Origin: Megaleporinus macrocephalus
Lineage: Eukaryota; Chordata; Actinopteri; Characiformes; Anostomidae
Direction: 5' to 3'
Length of the DNA: 64,000 nt
Assembly (NCBI GenBank): GCA_021613375.1
Contig: CM038727.1
Span: 6,568,564-6,632,563 of the forward strand
Under the pieces are notes generated by a model, which did no database searches, was not told the DNA's origin, and worked only from the letters and a program-made list of their open reading frames with translations. Made by a program: the position numbers and the translations under genes. This document shows positions 1-58,130 of the stretch, piece after piece; the stretch's first letter is position 1; each line of letters starts with the position of its first letter.

Positions 1-130
1 GTTTTTGAGAATTGATACAGTATCACTAAACATAACATCCCGATACTTGATATTTCAATAATCTCATACACCCCTAGTCCCACCCTGGGGTTGTAAGAAA
101 ATACTTAAGCTATGCTAAGCTAATGTAGTT
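1..130. repeat. Fragment of dispersed repeat (inverted relative to 16085-16175)
   Basis: Bases 1-60 are the reverse complement of about 16095-16160 with few mismatches (shared GATACAGTATCACTAAACAT). The fragment is cut by the window edge; family unknown. Confidence 0.6.
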
Positions 131-311
131 CAATTATGAAGATTTATAGAGTCGTATGAGAGAGAGTTCCACTTTAATCATATTTACTACAATAACTGTA
201 CCTCTATATCTGAGTGTAGCTGGTTGCTAGGCTGTTGTCATGAATAAAGTTGGTTATTTAGCTAGATACTGTTTACACTCAGGATGAGCTGCTGTTGTGG
301 GTGTGGTTTGA

Positions 312-375
312 CTAAAAGTATCAGGACTAAGTGATATGGTGGTCTAAAAGTATCAGGACTAAGTGATATGGTGGT
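312..375. repeat. 32-bp direct tandem duplication
   Basis: Two identical adjacent copies starting CTAAAAGTATCAGGACTAAG, each 32 bp. Confidence 0.9.
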
Positions 376-814
376 CTATTTCTACATTACAGCTCTTTCT
401 GATTCAAGTTCAGAAATATCATCAGAATCTGAAGAAGCAGTTCTGGAACATTCTCAGTCCCAGTCAGTCGTAGTGCTGTTGTACCGCCGCGATGTTCACT
501 GTTGTCCACCAGTGACGTCACACGGTAGCGTTCAGGAGTTTCCGTAGCGAGTCGGGTTTTTCCGTCAGTTTAATTAAAATCCTCAGTTTTAAAGCAAATT
601 AAGCAGCAAATTTCATTTTAAGTCATGTTTATATATTTTCAGTATCTACAACAATCACCAGGAGTGTCCAGAAGTGGTGCTTAGCCTTTAAGGATCTGAA
701 AAATTAGTGGAATGTACTGAAAAGCCCTGCTTCTCTTAATCCTCCCGCATGTGTAGGTGAACCTGTACAGTAACCTTGTTATCACGTGACTTCTGCAGCG
801 GAGGTTTGATTTTT

Positions 815-866
815 GAGTGACCTCTGGGAGTGACCTCTGGGAGTGACCTCTGGGAGTGACCTCTGG
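815..866. repeat. 13-bp minisatellite, 4 copies
   Basis: Unit GAGTGACCTCTGG repeated four times without change. Confidence 0.95.
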
Positions 867-1286
867 TTGCATCTAAAGGATTTTAACATCTGGATGTTGC
901 TCAGCCCTGCTCGTGCTTCCTCTTACTCGCCTGTACGTGTAGGTCAGCCAGTCTGGCAGCATTCTTGTTTTATCTTATGGCTGCCGATTGTCGTCCACAG
1001 GTTTATGTCCTGACGTCCTGGACGTCCTCATCCACAGACGATCAGCCCTAACCAGACTGTGATCTTCCGACTGGTGCGCTTGACAGACGGATGGTGGTCG
1101 TACGCAGAAGTGTGGGACGCATCACTGAAGGGGTCTTTATCTCTGGTTGGGAATGTTGGTTTGGCCTGAAGGGGGCGTCTGTGTCCGTGTGTGACTGGAT
1201 ACTCTACAGTGTAGGTTTGAAGTGGATGTGCAGTGGCCGATACCTGTTGATCGCTGACCGGGGGAGTGGGATTGTAAACCGCCAAT

Positions 1287-32230
<30,944 letters not shown>

Positions 32231-32337
32231 TCGGCCTTAACACTGACTCCCGGAAGGTGATCAGAGAAACGGACTCGTTTATAAGTTCTAGCTTTTTATT
32301 TAATATGACTTAAAAAAAAGAGTTTACATGTAACAGG

Positions 32338-32389
32338 TTTGTGTGTGTGTGCGTGTGTGTGTGTGCGTGTGTGTGTGTGTGTGTGTGTT
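32338..32389. repeat. (GT)n microsatellite
   Basis: GT run with a few GC steps, 108 bp after the otulin stop, possibly within its 3' UTR. Confidence 0.95.
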
Positions 32390-32511
32390 CAGAGCATGCA
32401 GCAGGAAGCTAACAGCATATCATGTGACTCGCGAGAGGTGCAGCGCCTACAGTGCAACGCAGCGATGTCCAGCACAGGGGCCTCATTTAGAGACATTGCT
32501 TAGACTTTGTG

Positions 32512-32513
<2 letters not shown>

Positions 32514-32587
<74 letters not shown>
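32514..32587. repeat. (TA)n microsatellite
   Basis: About 37 TA units. Confidence 0.97.
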
Positions 32588-32591
<4 letters not shown>

Positions 32592-33145
32592 GTGTTTACA
32601 ATCAGTTGCCAAAGCTTGAGTTTGCACTATGAACAACATGCACATCTAAAAATAGCTGTTCTAATTTTAAACTGAACTGTTCTCGAAACTGTGCCAACGC
32701 GATCAGCCCTGTTGACATTAGCACAGTGTAACCCTGCGTTCGGCGTGTCGCTCCAGAGGAACGCCGGCAGCTCGCGGGCTGTTCAGCCTCGTAGTGCCGC
32801 AGCGCCCTGGAAACGTTCTAGACTGATGTTTTAGGCTGTTTTTGTTTTGTTGAATATCCAGATGGAAGCTCAGTGTGGTGTTTGGTAGGCCAGGCCCACA
32901 CTAGAGGGCTTTTCAGCCCTGACCGACGTTGAAAATGAGACCCCGTGCGTAATGACAGATTCCACTAATTGTTTTGTCCTCAGTCACCTCTCAGTCGTTA
33001 CAGTCGCCAGAACAAAACACCACATGCTTTCAGAATATTCCCTCTAACCACAGTCCCAACAAACCCCCAGGAACTGTCCCAGAACCTGAGAAGGTTTAGA
33101 TAACCAACAGGAGACTACAGCTAAACTCCATTCATATGCTTATAT
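32588..33145. other. Intergenic sequence after otulin
   Basis: No gene recognised; may include the end of the otulin 3' UTR, but no canonical poly-A signal was found. Confidence 0.4.
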
Positions 33146-33149
33146 CTAT

Positions 33150-33173
33150 CTATCTATCTATCTATCTATATAA

Positions 33174-33222
<49 letters not shown>
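33150..33222. repeat. (ATCT)n, (TA)n and (CA)n microsatellite
   Basis: ATCT run, then TA run, then CA run, abutting the terminus of a Tc1-like fragment (ACACTACCAGTCAAAAGTTTG). Confidence 0.95.
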
Positions 33223-33223
<1 letters not shown>

Positions 33224-33225
<2 letters not shown>

Positions 33226-33650
33226 ACTACCAGTCAAAAGTTTGGACACATTTTAATCTTAAAGGCTGAGCACCAGCTAATATGAAATGTCAAACACACA
33301 AATATAGTGGAGTATGTGTTCTATGTGGAAGACCCTCTCAACTGAATTGGGTCTGAATCCATCCTTGTAGATCACGTACACCATACATGCTGATGGTCTT
33401 CTCTGGGGTGGATGGGATCTTCCAGCAAGACGATGCGACATGTTACACGACTAGAAATGTCATGGACCCTTAATTCCCCAGACTGGAACCCAGTTGAGCA
33501 TCTGTGGGACCACATGGATGGTGGTGTTGGCTCTACGAATTCTCCCCCACGCTCCCTCCAGCAGCTGTGGGATGCACTCCATGACTCCAGATACCAGGGC
33601 CTTATTGAGTCTCCCAGTTACTCTGGATATTAGCTGGTCGTCATAATATT
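33224..33650 (+). mobile_element. Tc1-like transposon remnant, plus orientation
   Basis: Starts with the terminus CACTACCAGTCAAAAGTTTG. The frame at 33412-33633 encodes NSPDWNPVEHLWDHMDGG, the Tc1 PD-NPIE-LW motif of the DDE domain. Most of the transposase is deleted. The inverse copy is at 59125-59515. Confidence 0.85.
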
Positions 33651-33679
33651 GTAATAAATCAATTTCGCTTCGATACTAT

Positions 33680-33917
33680 GTGCTTGCATCTCCAAAATTG
33701 CAACTTTACAGGAGAGACCAAAAGCTTACTTTACTTTCAATGTAAGTCAATGGAACCAGAGTTCTTTCCAAGCTATTTTGGAGCACTTCTATTTGTCCAT
33801 TCATCATGAAATTTTCACACAATGTAAATGAGCATTGGTTCGAATGATGTAGAAAACTCAAAATCAACAAAAATGGAGATTCATGTTTTTCATTGGACAG
33901 CTGCGATTATATATATA

Positions 33918-33995
<78 letters not shown>

Positions 33996-34115
33996 ACTGC
34001 CCTTTACAAATAGAAATGCTCCAAAATAGCTTGCCAAAATTTCTGGTTCCATTGACTTACATTGACATTCTTAATAAAGTAGGTTCTAGTTCTCTCCTGT
34101 AAAGTTGCCATTTAT
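33680..34115. repeat. Inverted repeat around a (TA)n run
   Basis: Left arm GGAGAGACCAAAAGC with AATGTAAGTCAATGGAACCAG; right arm CTGGTTCCATTGACTTACATT with CTCTCCTGTAAAGTTGC. The loop holds a (TA)n run of about 70 bp (33922-33991). The same MITE family as 56083-56300, here as two head-to-head copies. Confidence 0.85.
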
Positions 34116-34462
34116 ATATATAATATTGGTTACAAAGTCTTATGCCTAACAGCAACGTCTTATCGTCTGAGGCCAAAGCGCAGCTATAAGTTTGCACTGG
34201 ACAAAAATGTATGTATCGCTACACTGGCATTTATTTTTTTTGTTGTTGTGCACAGTTATGATCCAAGTTGGTGGTTTTGGTGTTCTAAAAAAAAAAAAAA
34301 ATGAGGCCCCGGTGACTCCAAAAAACAAAACAATAACCCTCTTATCGCCGCGCTAAAGGCTAGTCTACTGCTCTCCAATTGTTGTTTTGCACTGTTGGAC
34401 TACATCACACGTTCCTATCAGACCACAGGGATACCATCCGGTCTGCATTGTGTTTTTATTTC

Positions 34463-34608
34463 AGCTCCTGAAACATCTGCACCGTGTAATCAAGGGCTAT
34501 AAACTGCTGTATCTGCCTCAGGTGTATCGGGAGCTGAGATATTTCAACAGGAAAAACATTCTCTGTGAACCTCCAGCCGACAGTTGTAGCCCATATCCAC
34601 TGGTGTAG
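34463..34608 (+). CDS. Candidate terminal exon, unrecognised protein
   Basis: A clear acceptor (GTGTTTTTATTTCAG) is followed by an open frame of 47 residues plus stop, starting LLKHLHRVIKGYKLLYLPQV and rich in Leu, Tyr and Arg, not low complexity. It lies 2.2 kb after the otulin stop on the same strand. It could be an alternative last exon of otulin, part of an unrelated small gene, a relic, or chance. I do not recognise the sequence. Confidence 0.25.
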
Positions 34609-34804
34609 CGAAAGAATAACGGAATGTTAATATTGTGGACATTGTTTTTGTTTGTTTGTTTTATTTTTATCAAATCTTTTGGTTACTTTAAACACAGAAG
34701 TGAATGTTATGGAATAGAAATGAGAAGAACAAGTTTTCAGTTGTAGTTGAATGTTTCTGCAACACTTAAGCGTGTTTGCTGTTAGTTAGATCTGAAGTGG
34801 TTAG

Positions 34805-36835
34805 GTCGGCGGTCCTGAAACTGATCATCAGGATCAAACTCTTAACTATCTGGGGTCCCTGATAGTCTATTTGGCCTCCCTGAGGGCCAGTTTGAGACCC
34901 TACTACATTAGCTAATAGAATAGGCAGTTCTGAAACTGATCATCAGGATCAAACTCTGAACTATCTGGGGTCCCTGATAGTCTATTTGGCCTCACTGAGG
35001 GCCAGTTTGAGGCCCTACTACATTAGCTAATAGAATAGGTGGTCCTGAAACTGATAATCAGGATCAAACTCTTGACTATCTGGGGTCCCTGATAGTCTAT
35101 TTGGCCTCGCTGAGGGCCAGTTTGAGACCCTACTACATTAGCTAATAGAATGGGTGGTCCTGAAACTGATAATCAGGATCAAACCCTTGACTATATGAGG
35201 TCCCTGATAGTCTATTTGGCCTCGCTGAGGGCCAGTTTGAGACCCTACTACATTAGCTAATAGAATGGGTGGTCTTGAAACTGATCATCAGCATAAAAAT
35301 CTTGACTGTCTGGGGTCCCTGATAGTCTATCTGGCCTCCCTGAGGGCCGGTTTGAGACGCTATTACATTAGCTAATAGAATAGGCGGTCCTGAAACTGAT
35401 CATCAGAATCAAAATCTTGACTATCTGGGGTCCCTGATAGCCCTGAGGGCCGGTTTAAGACCCTACTACATTAGCTAATAGAATTGGCGGTCCTGAAACT
35501 GATCATCAGTATCAAAATCTTGACTCTGGGGTCCCTGATAGTCCATCTGGCCTCCCTGAGGGCCGGTTTGAGACCCTACTACATTAGCTAATAGAATAGG
35601 CGGTCCTGAAACTGATCATCAGGATCAGAATCTTGACTCTGGGGTCCCTAATAGTACATCTGGCCTCCCTGAGGGCCGGTTTGAGACCCTACTACATTAG
35701 CTAATAGAATAGGCGGTCCGCTAAGGGCCGATTTGAGAGCCTACTACAGTAGCTAATAGAACAGGCGGTCCTGAAACTGATTATCAGGATCAAAATTTTG
35801 ACTTTCTGGGCTCCCTGATAGTCAGTTTGGTCTCGCTGAGGGCCGGTTTGAGACCCTTTTACATTAGCTAATAGAATAGACGGTCCTGAAACTGATCATC
35901 AGAATCAAAATCTTGACTATCTGGGGTCCCTGATAGCCCTGAGGGCCGGTTTAAGACCCTACTACATTAGCTAATAGAATTGGCGGTCCTGAAACTGATC
36001 ATCAGTATCAAAATCTTGACTCTGGGGTCCCTGATAGTCCATCTGGCCTCCCTGAGGGCCGATTTGAGAGCCTACTACATTAGGTAATAGAATAGACGGT
36101 CCTGAAACTGATCATCAGGAGCAAACCCTTGACTATCTGGGGTCCCTGATAGTCTATTTGGCCTCGCTGAGGGCCAGTTTGAGACCCTACTACATTATCT
36201 AATAGAATAGGCAGTCCTGAAACTGATCATCAGGATCAAACTCTGAACTATCTGGGGTCCCTGATAGTCTATTTGGCCTCGCTGAGGGCCAGTTTGAGAC
36301 CCTACTACATTAGCTAATAGAATGGGTGGTCCTGAAACTGATCATCAGGATCAAACCCTTGACTATCTGGGGTCCCTGATAGTCTATCTGGCCTCCCTGA
36401 GGGCCGGTTTGAGACGCTATTACATTAGCTAATAGAATAGGCGGTCCTGAAACTGATGATCAGGATCAAAATCTTGACTCTGGGGTCCCTGATAGTCCAT
36501 CTGGCCTCCCTGAGGGCCGGTTTGAGACCCTACTACATTAGCTAATAGAATAGGCGGTCCGCTAAGGGCCGATTTGAGAGCCTACTACAGTAGCTAATAG
36601 AACAGGCGGTCCTGAAACTGATTATCAGGATCAAAATTTTGACTTTCTGGGGTCCCTGATAGTCTGTTTGGTCTCGCTGAGGGCTGGTTTGAGACCCTTT
36701 TACATTAGCTAATAGAATAGGCAGTCCTGAAACTGATCATCAGAATCAAAATCTTGACTATCTGGGGTCCCTGATAGTCTATCTGGCCTCCCTGAGGGCC
36801 GGTTTGAGACCCTACTACATTATCTAATAGAAGTG
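34805..36835. repeat. 115-bp satellite, about 18 copies, between otulin and ankh
   Basis: Unit 115 bp: GGTCCTGAAACTGATCATCA, GGATCAAACTCTTGACTATC, TGGGGTCCCTGATAGTCTAT, TTGGCCTCGCTGAGGGCCAG, TTTGAGACCCTACTACATTA, GCTAATAGAATAG. Several units carry deletions. Blocks with the same deletion recur (GGTCCGCTAAGGGCCGATTT at about 35715 and 36557; GATAGCCCTGAGGGCCGGTT at about 35437 and 35932), showing multi-unit duplication. Confidence 0.97.
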
Positions 36836-37558
36836 GACCCTGCATCATCCCTTAATGCAGCTCTTCATGATTAATATTTATTATTCTAACTATTTTTTGG
36901 ACACAGTTCTAACCTTTTAAAGGAATGTTGGTAGTATTACGATGTAAAGTATATGTAATTTGACAAACGATCTAGCTTAATAAATAACGAAAGGTGCTTC
37001 ACACAAAGTGCCAGTCTTATACCCAGAAGACTTGAATTTATAGCCGCGAGAAGTGCCACGTGATTTTGCACTCACAGTTAATGCCAATCTAAGACACGTA
37101 CCCGCCGATTTTCTTTGTTGGAACAATAAATAAAATGACTAACGTTATTTAACTGCTATAATAATTGTTATGGATATATGGTGGTCATGGTTTTGTGATG
37201 TAAGGACTAGCTCAATTGTTGGTGGAAGTATAAATAAACATATTTTATGAATAAATAAAGATCATCAATTCGATGCACATGTACAAATGTTAACAGGACG
37301 TCCCAATACAACAACAACAACAGCAGGTCTTGGGCCAAAGGTTTTATTTGCCAAACGGTATCATATCAGCTTACAGTAAAGTCAGCAGGTAACTGGAAAT
37401 CCCTAATCCTGTACAATGCAATCAAACATGCAGCAACTAACTACTAGCTCTATCCTGCACCTGGCCCCTCCTTCGACCCCAGCAATGCATTCCAATGATG
37501 CATCTGTTAGAAAACATAAATTGCTAATAATTGATTGTAGACAGCTGGTCTGAGTGCG
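36836..37558. other. Intergenic sequence with possible poly-A signals
   Basis: No gene recognised. GAATAAATAAAG (about 37249) is a plus-strand poly-A-like signal and TTTTATTTG (about 37338) reads CAAATAAAA on the minus strand, about 3.3 kb past the ankh stop. The latter could end a long ankh 3' UTR; mammalian ANKH has a long 3' UTR. Confidence 0.3.
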
Positions 37559-37738
37559 ATGGATAACATGGATATTGACACAGTAGCACCAGGAGAAATA
37601 AAAACAGGCCTGAAAGAAAAAGCTGAAGCCCCCATCCTTTACAACATCATGAATGGGAACACTCTCGCTCCAGTCAGGGTGAGTCACAATGTGCTCTGTC
37701 TGGAATTGAAACAGTCTAACCGAACCACGAGCCTATGA
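37559..37738 (+). CDS. Short open frame with internal donor-like site, unrecognised
   Basis: ATG at 37559 opens MDNMDIDTVAPGEIKTGLKE and continues to TGA at about 37736; a GTGAGT donor-like site follows TCAGG at 37679. No family is recognised and the frame is only 59 codons, so chance is likely. Confidence 0.12.
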   Translation: MDNMDIDTVAPGEIKTGLKEKAEAPILYNIMNGNTLAPVRVSHNVLCLELKQSNRTTSL

Positions 37739-37829
37739 GTGTGGAGAACGCCCTTCATTGATTTCATTTAAGTTGATATGGTCAGATATTAATATATTAA
37801 GGAGATCTGATCTCTAATCTTGCTGCATT

Positions 37830-38110
37830 AGACCAAGATGAAAGCTTTAGAGACAACCGCTAGAGACTCCTAACAACCACCCGGAAGACCTGGTCGCCCA
37901 CCAAAACTGTCAGAGGAGAACATCAAGCTCCACCTTCAGATCAGAAAACATCAACAGGTGTTTCTGTCCATCCTTCCACTGTGAGAAGACACCCCAGCAC
38001 TATGGGTCTGAAAGGATGTGTAGCTGTTTAAAAAATAAAGAAGCTGCTGGTGTTCTCAGAACAGAGAACAGTGCACTGACCTCCCCAGAGTCCACTGGGA
38101 TGGTGAGTTG
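37830..38110 (+). mobile_element. Tc1 transposase remnant
   Basis: Plus-strand pieces read PGRPGRPPKLSEENIKLHLQ-like sequence (the GRPP hinge and second helix-turn-helix of Tc1 transposases) and RHPSTMGLKGC further on, with stops between. No terminal repeats seen. Confidence 0.6.
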
Positions 38111-38134
38111 TATATAAATAATACATAATATATA

Positions 38135-38492
38135 TACATAATGGCGGTGGTGTAGTGGTCAGTATGGTGATGTAGTGGTCAGCACGGTCACCTCACAGTA
38201 AGATGATCTGGGTTGGATTCCCGGTCCGGGTGGTTCTGTGTGGAGTGTGTATGTTCTCTCTGTGTTTGAGTGGGTTCCTCCAGGTACTCCAGTTTCCTCC
38301 CACAGTCCAAACACATACATGTTAGGATCCTCACTCTAAACTGCCCGTAGGTGTGAGTGTGTGTGTGTTGGCCACGCAATGGACTGGCAACCTGTCCATG
38401 GTGTACCATGCCTTCTCCCAATGACGCTGGGATTGACACCATCCCCCACCATGACCCCGACTAACGAATAAAGCGGCAGATAATGGATGGGG

Positions 38493-38495
<3 letters not shown>
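38135..38495 (+). repeat. SINE-like dispersed repeat with tRNA-like head, copy 2
   Basis: The head reads GGTGATGTAGTGGTCAGCAC, then GGTTGGATTCCCGGTCCGG, resembling pol III A and B boxes (B-box core GGTTxxAxxCC). The body has TTTCCTCCCACAGTCCAAAC and the GCGGCAGATAATGGATGG tail common to this fish repeat. Confidence 0.75.
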
Positions 38496-38525
<30 letters not shown>

Positions 38526-38528
<3 letters not shown>

Positions 38529-39032
38529 TACCGCTCAAAAGTTTAGGATCACTTTAGAATTTCAATTCATGCAATACACAAACAATACTGTCCATTTCAC
38601 AATTAATGTAAGTGTATCTGATGATTTTTAAAGAATATAAATGTTTGTATTAAAGTCTATTTTTGTATAGAGGCTTATTTTACATATAGTCCTATTATCA
38701 GCAATTCTCAGTCCTCTGTCTAAATCTCCTGGTACGCCCACCAATCCAAGTTAAGGATGTTATTGGACTAATTGGTTGTTAGGACACTCTTGCTCAATTG
38801 TGATGAATAGCTGAAAAACATTCTACTAATAAGTGAGTATAAAAGGGAACAACATTCTAGGTTAGTTTAGTATCTGAAGATCAGCAGTTGATGGCTTGCT
38901 GGCCGACTCACAATGACCAGAAAGAAACAACTTTCTTTAGAGACCCGTCAGTCCATTGTTGTGTTAAGGAAGAAGATACTCCATTAAAACAAGAACATTT
39001 CACTGTGATCCCAAACTTCTGAGTGGTAGTGT

Positions 39033-39033
<1 letters not shown>
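38526..39033. mobile_element. Tc1-type MITE flanked by (TA)n
   Basis: Left CACTACCGCTCAAAAGTTTA and right ACTTCTGAGTGGTAGTG are inverse, 27 bp with a few mismatches. The interior has no coding. TA runs lie at 38494-38520 and 39037-39116, consistent with insertion into TA. Confidence 0.85.

Positions 39034-39036
<3 letters not shown>

Positions 39037-39116
<80 letters not shown>
39037..39116. repeat. (TA)n microsatellite
   Basis: About 40 TA units. Confidence 0.97.
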
Positions 39117-39122
<6 letters not shown>

Positions 39123-39897
39123 CACACAGATATATATATAAAATCAAATAAATTAAGGGCGACCTCTGACTTTTGATGGCTCACCTGAATGTTTTGCTGA
39201 CCTATGATTATTCCAAAGATTCAAAGGCTTTCGCACTGCATGCAGATCGGATACACATCCTGCTCCAAACTCTTAGAACTCTGAAAAACTATCCAAAATG
39301 AAATTTACTCAGTCCTGGATTGTCTGAGTGGGCTTCCCTAAAATCAAAAGACAATGCACCAACTAAATAATCCATGAAGCGAGCCAGGTTCTCCACACCA
39401 ACGAGAATCTCGGTGAACCCTGGAAGCCTAGACAAAACAAGGAGCTGAATATTCCACATTTATGGCATTTATAAAAATAAAATGAATACAAATTCAAAAC
39501 ATATACATCTAACATCCCCTCAAAAACCAGAACCCCCGAACAAAATATACAGTTCATCAGTAAATCCGCTGACTATTGTGCATTAACAGCTATTGTGCGT
39601 TTCAAAGCCAAAACAAGATCAGCTGGTATGTTTTGGCGAAGTTGAGCAGCTAGCAGGTCTGTGGCAGCGTCTGAGGTTGGAGGATGAACTTCTCTTCACG
39701 AAGATACTTGTTGTTTCTGACAGTGAAGCTCTAAGAAGAGCACACAATCGTCCTCCAGCGACTCGCCGGCTCACCGGTCCTGCTGCTCTGGTAAAAGTTT
39801 TTTTGGCGGCTGCTGTGCAGGAAGCCTTGTGGGAACTTGTGAGTGCAAAAAAAAACAAAGTTTCCATCAGTGCAGAAAGTGCTATGGCAGCAGATAC
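39117..39897. other. Intergenic or ankh 3' UTR sequence, unassigned
   Basis: No protein recognised. A plus-strand frame (39593-40174) runs into the neighbouring MITE, so it is unlikely to be a gene as drawn. Confidence 0.4.
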
Positions 39898-40218
39898 ACT
39901 ACCTGTCCAAAAGTCTGTGGACACCTGCTGTGGACACCTGCAGTTTGCTGCAGGAACAGCCTCTGGGACGGCTTTACACCAGAACACTGGCCGAAAGCAA
40001 TTGATTGAATTCAGCATTCACAAGAGCACTACTGAGGTAACAATGTGGAGGGAAAGTTCTGGATCACTCCAACTCATCCCAAAGATCCTGGATGAAGCTC
40101 CATCGCTCCAGCTGTCCACCGCTCCACAAGAAGTCCCTGTGTACGCGATCGAACACGCCAGCGCCTTAAAATAGGTGGATTTATAAGGGTGTCTGGATAC
40201 TTTTGGACATGTAGTGTA
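39898..40218. mobile_element. MITE, about 320 bp
   Basis: Left ACACTACCTGTCCAAAAGTC and right CTTTTGGACATGTAGTGT are inverse (about 28 bp). Internal ATTCAGCATTCACAAGAGCA recurs in the related fragment at 63395-63520. Confidence 0.85.
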
Positions 40219-40598
40219 TGTAAATTCAGGCTTTAGTCCCACTGCCCCACTGCAGACGGTGTCTTGTACTGCGTTGGTGTCAGAAGTGGGATACAGTGGG
40301 AAGTCCAACAGGACTGTCCTTAATTGCAATGTTGTTTCAGTTCATAGGCAGAAACCTTGTCAAGACGCCGTCCTGTCCAGCCCTTAGCCGGAGTCACTGT
40401 TTATAAGGGTGTCTGGATACTTTTGGACATAAAGTGTATGTAAATTCAGGCTTTAGTCTCACTGTCCCACTGCTGATGGTCTTGTATTGCATTGGTGTCA
40501 GAAGTGGGATACAGTGGAAAGTCCTGTCTTTAATGGCAAAGTTATTTCAGTTAATAGGCAGAAACCATGTCCAGACGTCGTCCTGTCCAGTTGTCTTC
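40181..40598. repeat. Tandem duplication of about 220 bp at the ankh 3' end
   Basis: 40181-40400 and 40401-40598 both start TTATAAGGGTGTCTGGATAC and contain GTAAATTCAGGCTTTAGTC, GGTGTCAGAAGTGGGATACAG and CGTCCTGTCCAG. The duplicated unit includes the right end of the MITE, so the duplication came after the insertion. It ends 6 bp past the ankh stop codon. Confidence 0.9.
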
Positions 40599-40603
40599 GC
40601 TTT

Positions 40604-56675
<16,072 letters not shown>

Positions 56676-56794
56676 TCACCCTTACTAAGCATATTACTGG
56701 CGTGAAGGATGTGAAGTGAGGGAGCTAATGTAAATAACCGTCCTGCGCCAGGAACAGGTCGCAATTTGGCAAAACAACTGTCTAACCCTGTCAG

Positions 56795-57170
56795 TCCTGC
56801 TCTGCGGTGAGCATTGTCTCTCCGCCGGCTGTTTTTCTCTAGCGTGCGGGGTGTTTTCGACCGAGTCCAGAGGCCAGAACGTCTGTCATCGTTCCAGCAC
56901 AGACACGCAATCAGGACTCGTCCCGGCAGGAGCGGAGCTTTTCTTTTCTTTTTTTTTCTTTTGTTTTTTTCACACGCTGTGCCCGCTCCCTCGCCCAGCG
57001 CCCGCGGCCATGCCTCTCTGCCCCTGCTGCGCGCATGCTGGGCCAGGCGCGGGCTTGACTCACTTGTTTACGGCGCAGAGCCTCTCCAGGAGAGGCCGCT
57101 GCGTACGCCCACCCCCCGCCACCTCGCCACGCCCTCCCAAAACTCAGCCCACACACCACAAAACATCCTG
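56795..57170. other. CpG-rich patch in ankh intron
   Basis: GC-rich with many CG dinucleotides (CGCCCAGCGCCCGCGGCCATG and around) against an AT-rich intron. Frames on both strands are open for 90-120 codons but with no recognised protein. Could be a regulatory island or alternative promoter; no direct sign. Confidence 0.35.
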
Positions 57171-57260
57171 TTATTGAACTGACTTCCAACCACAGGCCGG
57201 GTTCTGGGGGGCTGGGACTTCAAAGAAGTACTGCCTCATCCCTATTGACAGAGGTGTGGG

Positions 57261-57261
<1 letters not shown>

Positions 57262-57292
<31 letters not shown>
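57262..57292. repeat. Poly-T tract
   Basis: About 30 consecutive T. Confidence 0.95.
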
Positions 57293-57297
<5 letters not shown>

Positions 57298-58130
57298 GAC
57301 CCCACCACCTCCGTCAGGTCAGGTCAGTTATGAATGGTCAAGCCACAGAAAACAAAACAGCTGCCAATAACGACACCTTTGAGCGCGCACTGCATTACTT
57401 CTCCAAACCCAAACAACAAAACAAAGCACTGCGGCGTGTGTGCTGCGGTCGGAGCCCAGCACGTTATCTGTAGTTGGCTGTGTGATGTTTATGAGGGCGT
57501 CTTTAAGGCGGATTCGGTTGCCTTTTATGGGAATACCAGCTTTACTACCTCTCTTAAAACCACGGGGGTAAAAAACAGGGACCGGGTTGGAGCGGCTAAA
57601 CGTTTACAGTGACATTCCATGCAGGTTTTTTTTAATTTATTATTATTATTTTTTTATTTTTTTTTGCTGTTATCATTCGTTGGATGTTTTCGGGATTGCA
57701 GCACGTTTAATCTGGGCCCGCTATCCACATCCATGTCTGCATATCTGTGTATGCTGGTAGATGTGGGCTGCGATTCAAGGCTGTGATGCAGAAAATAAGG
57801 AATGTGTCTCATATAAACATTAAAAAACTCAAATATAATAATAAAAACAGGACACTGACGCTGAGGTTTTTAAATGCATTAATGTTTTCTGAGCATATTT
57901 AGATGCTTGAAGTGCTTTAATTGACAAATTCATCTAATTTATGCACTAAATGCGAGCTCACTCCAGCACAAGCCATTTAACAGTCACTAAAAACCAGCTG
58001 ACAGTCACCGTGTGCTTAGATTAATGGAGATACAAACTTAGAATAAGCCTATCTAAGAATAGTAATGAAACATTCATGCTTGAAATTGAGTATAAAGTTG
58101 TGAACAGCAGTTTTCAGCTCTTTCCACAGA
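57293..58130. other. Ankh intron, unassigned
   Basis: No gene or repeat recognised with confidence; T-rich stretch at 57625-57670. Confidence 0.4.

Larger units (their letters stand above)
131..1286 (+). promoter_or_regulatory. Upstream region and probable 5' UTR of otulin
   Basis: No gene is seen between the left edge and the exon 1 ATG. It holds a 32-bp direct duplication (312-343 and 344-375), a 13-bp minisatellite (815-866) and moderately GC-rich sequence from about 900. A transcription start should lie here, or further out if there is a non-coding first exon. No TATA box or initiator can be assigned confidently. Confidence 0.35.

Noticed and set aside
39593..40174. 193-codon plus-strand frame as a gene
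   Set aside because: Its second half is MITE sequence (39898-40218), it has no recognised domain, and it is antisense to the ankh 3' side.
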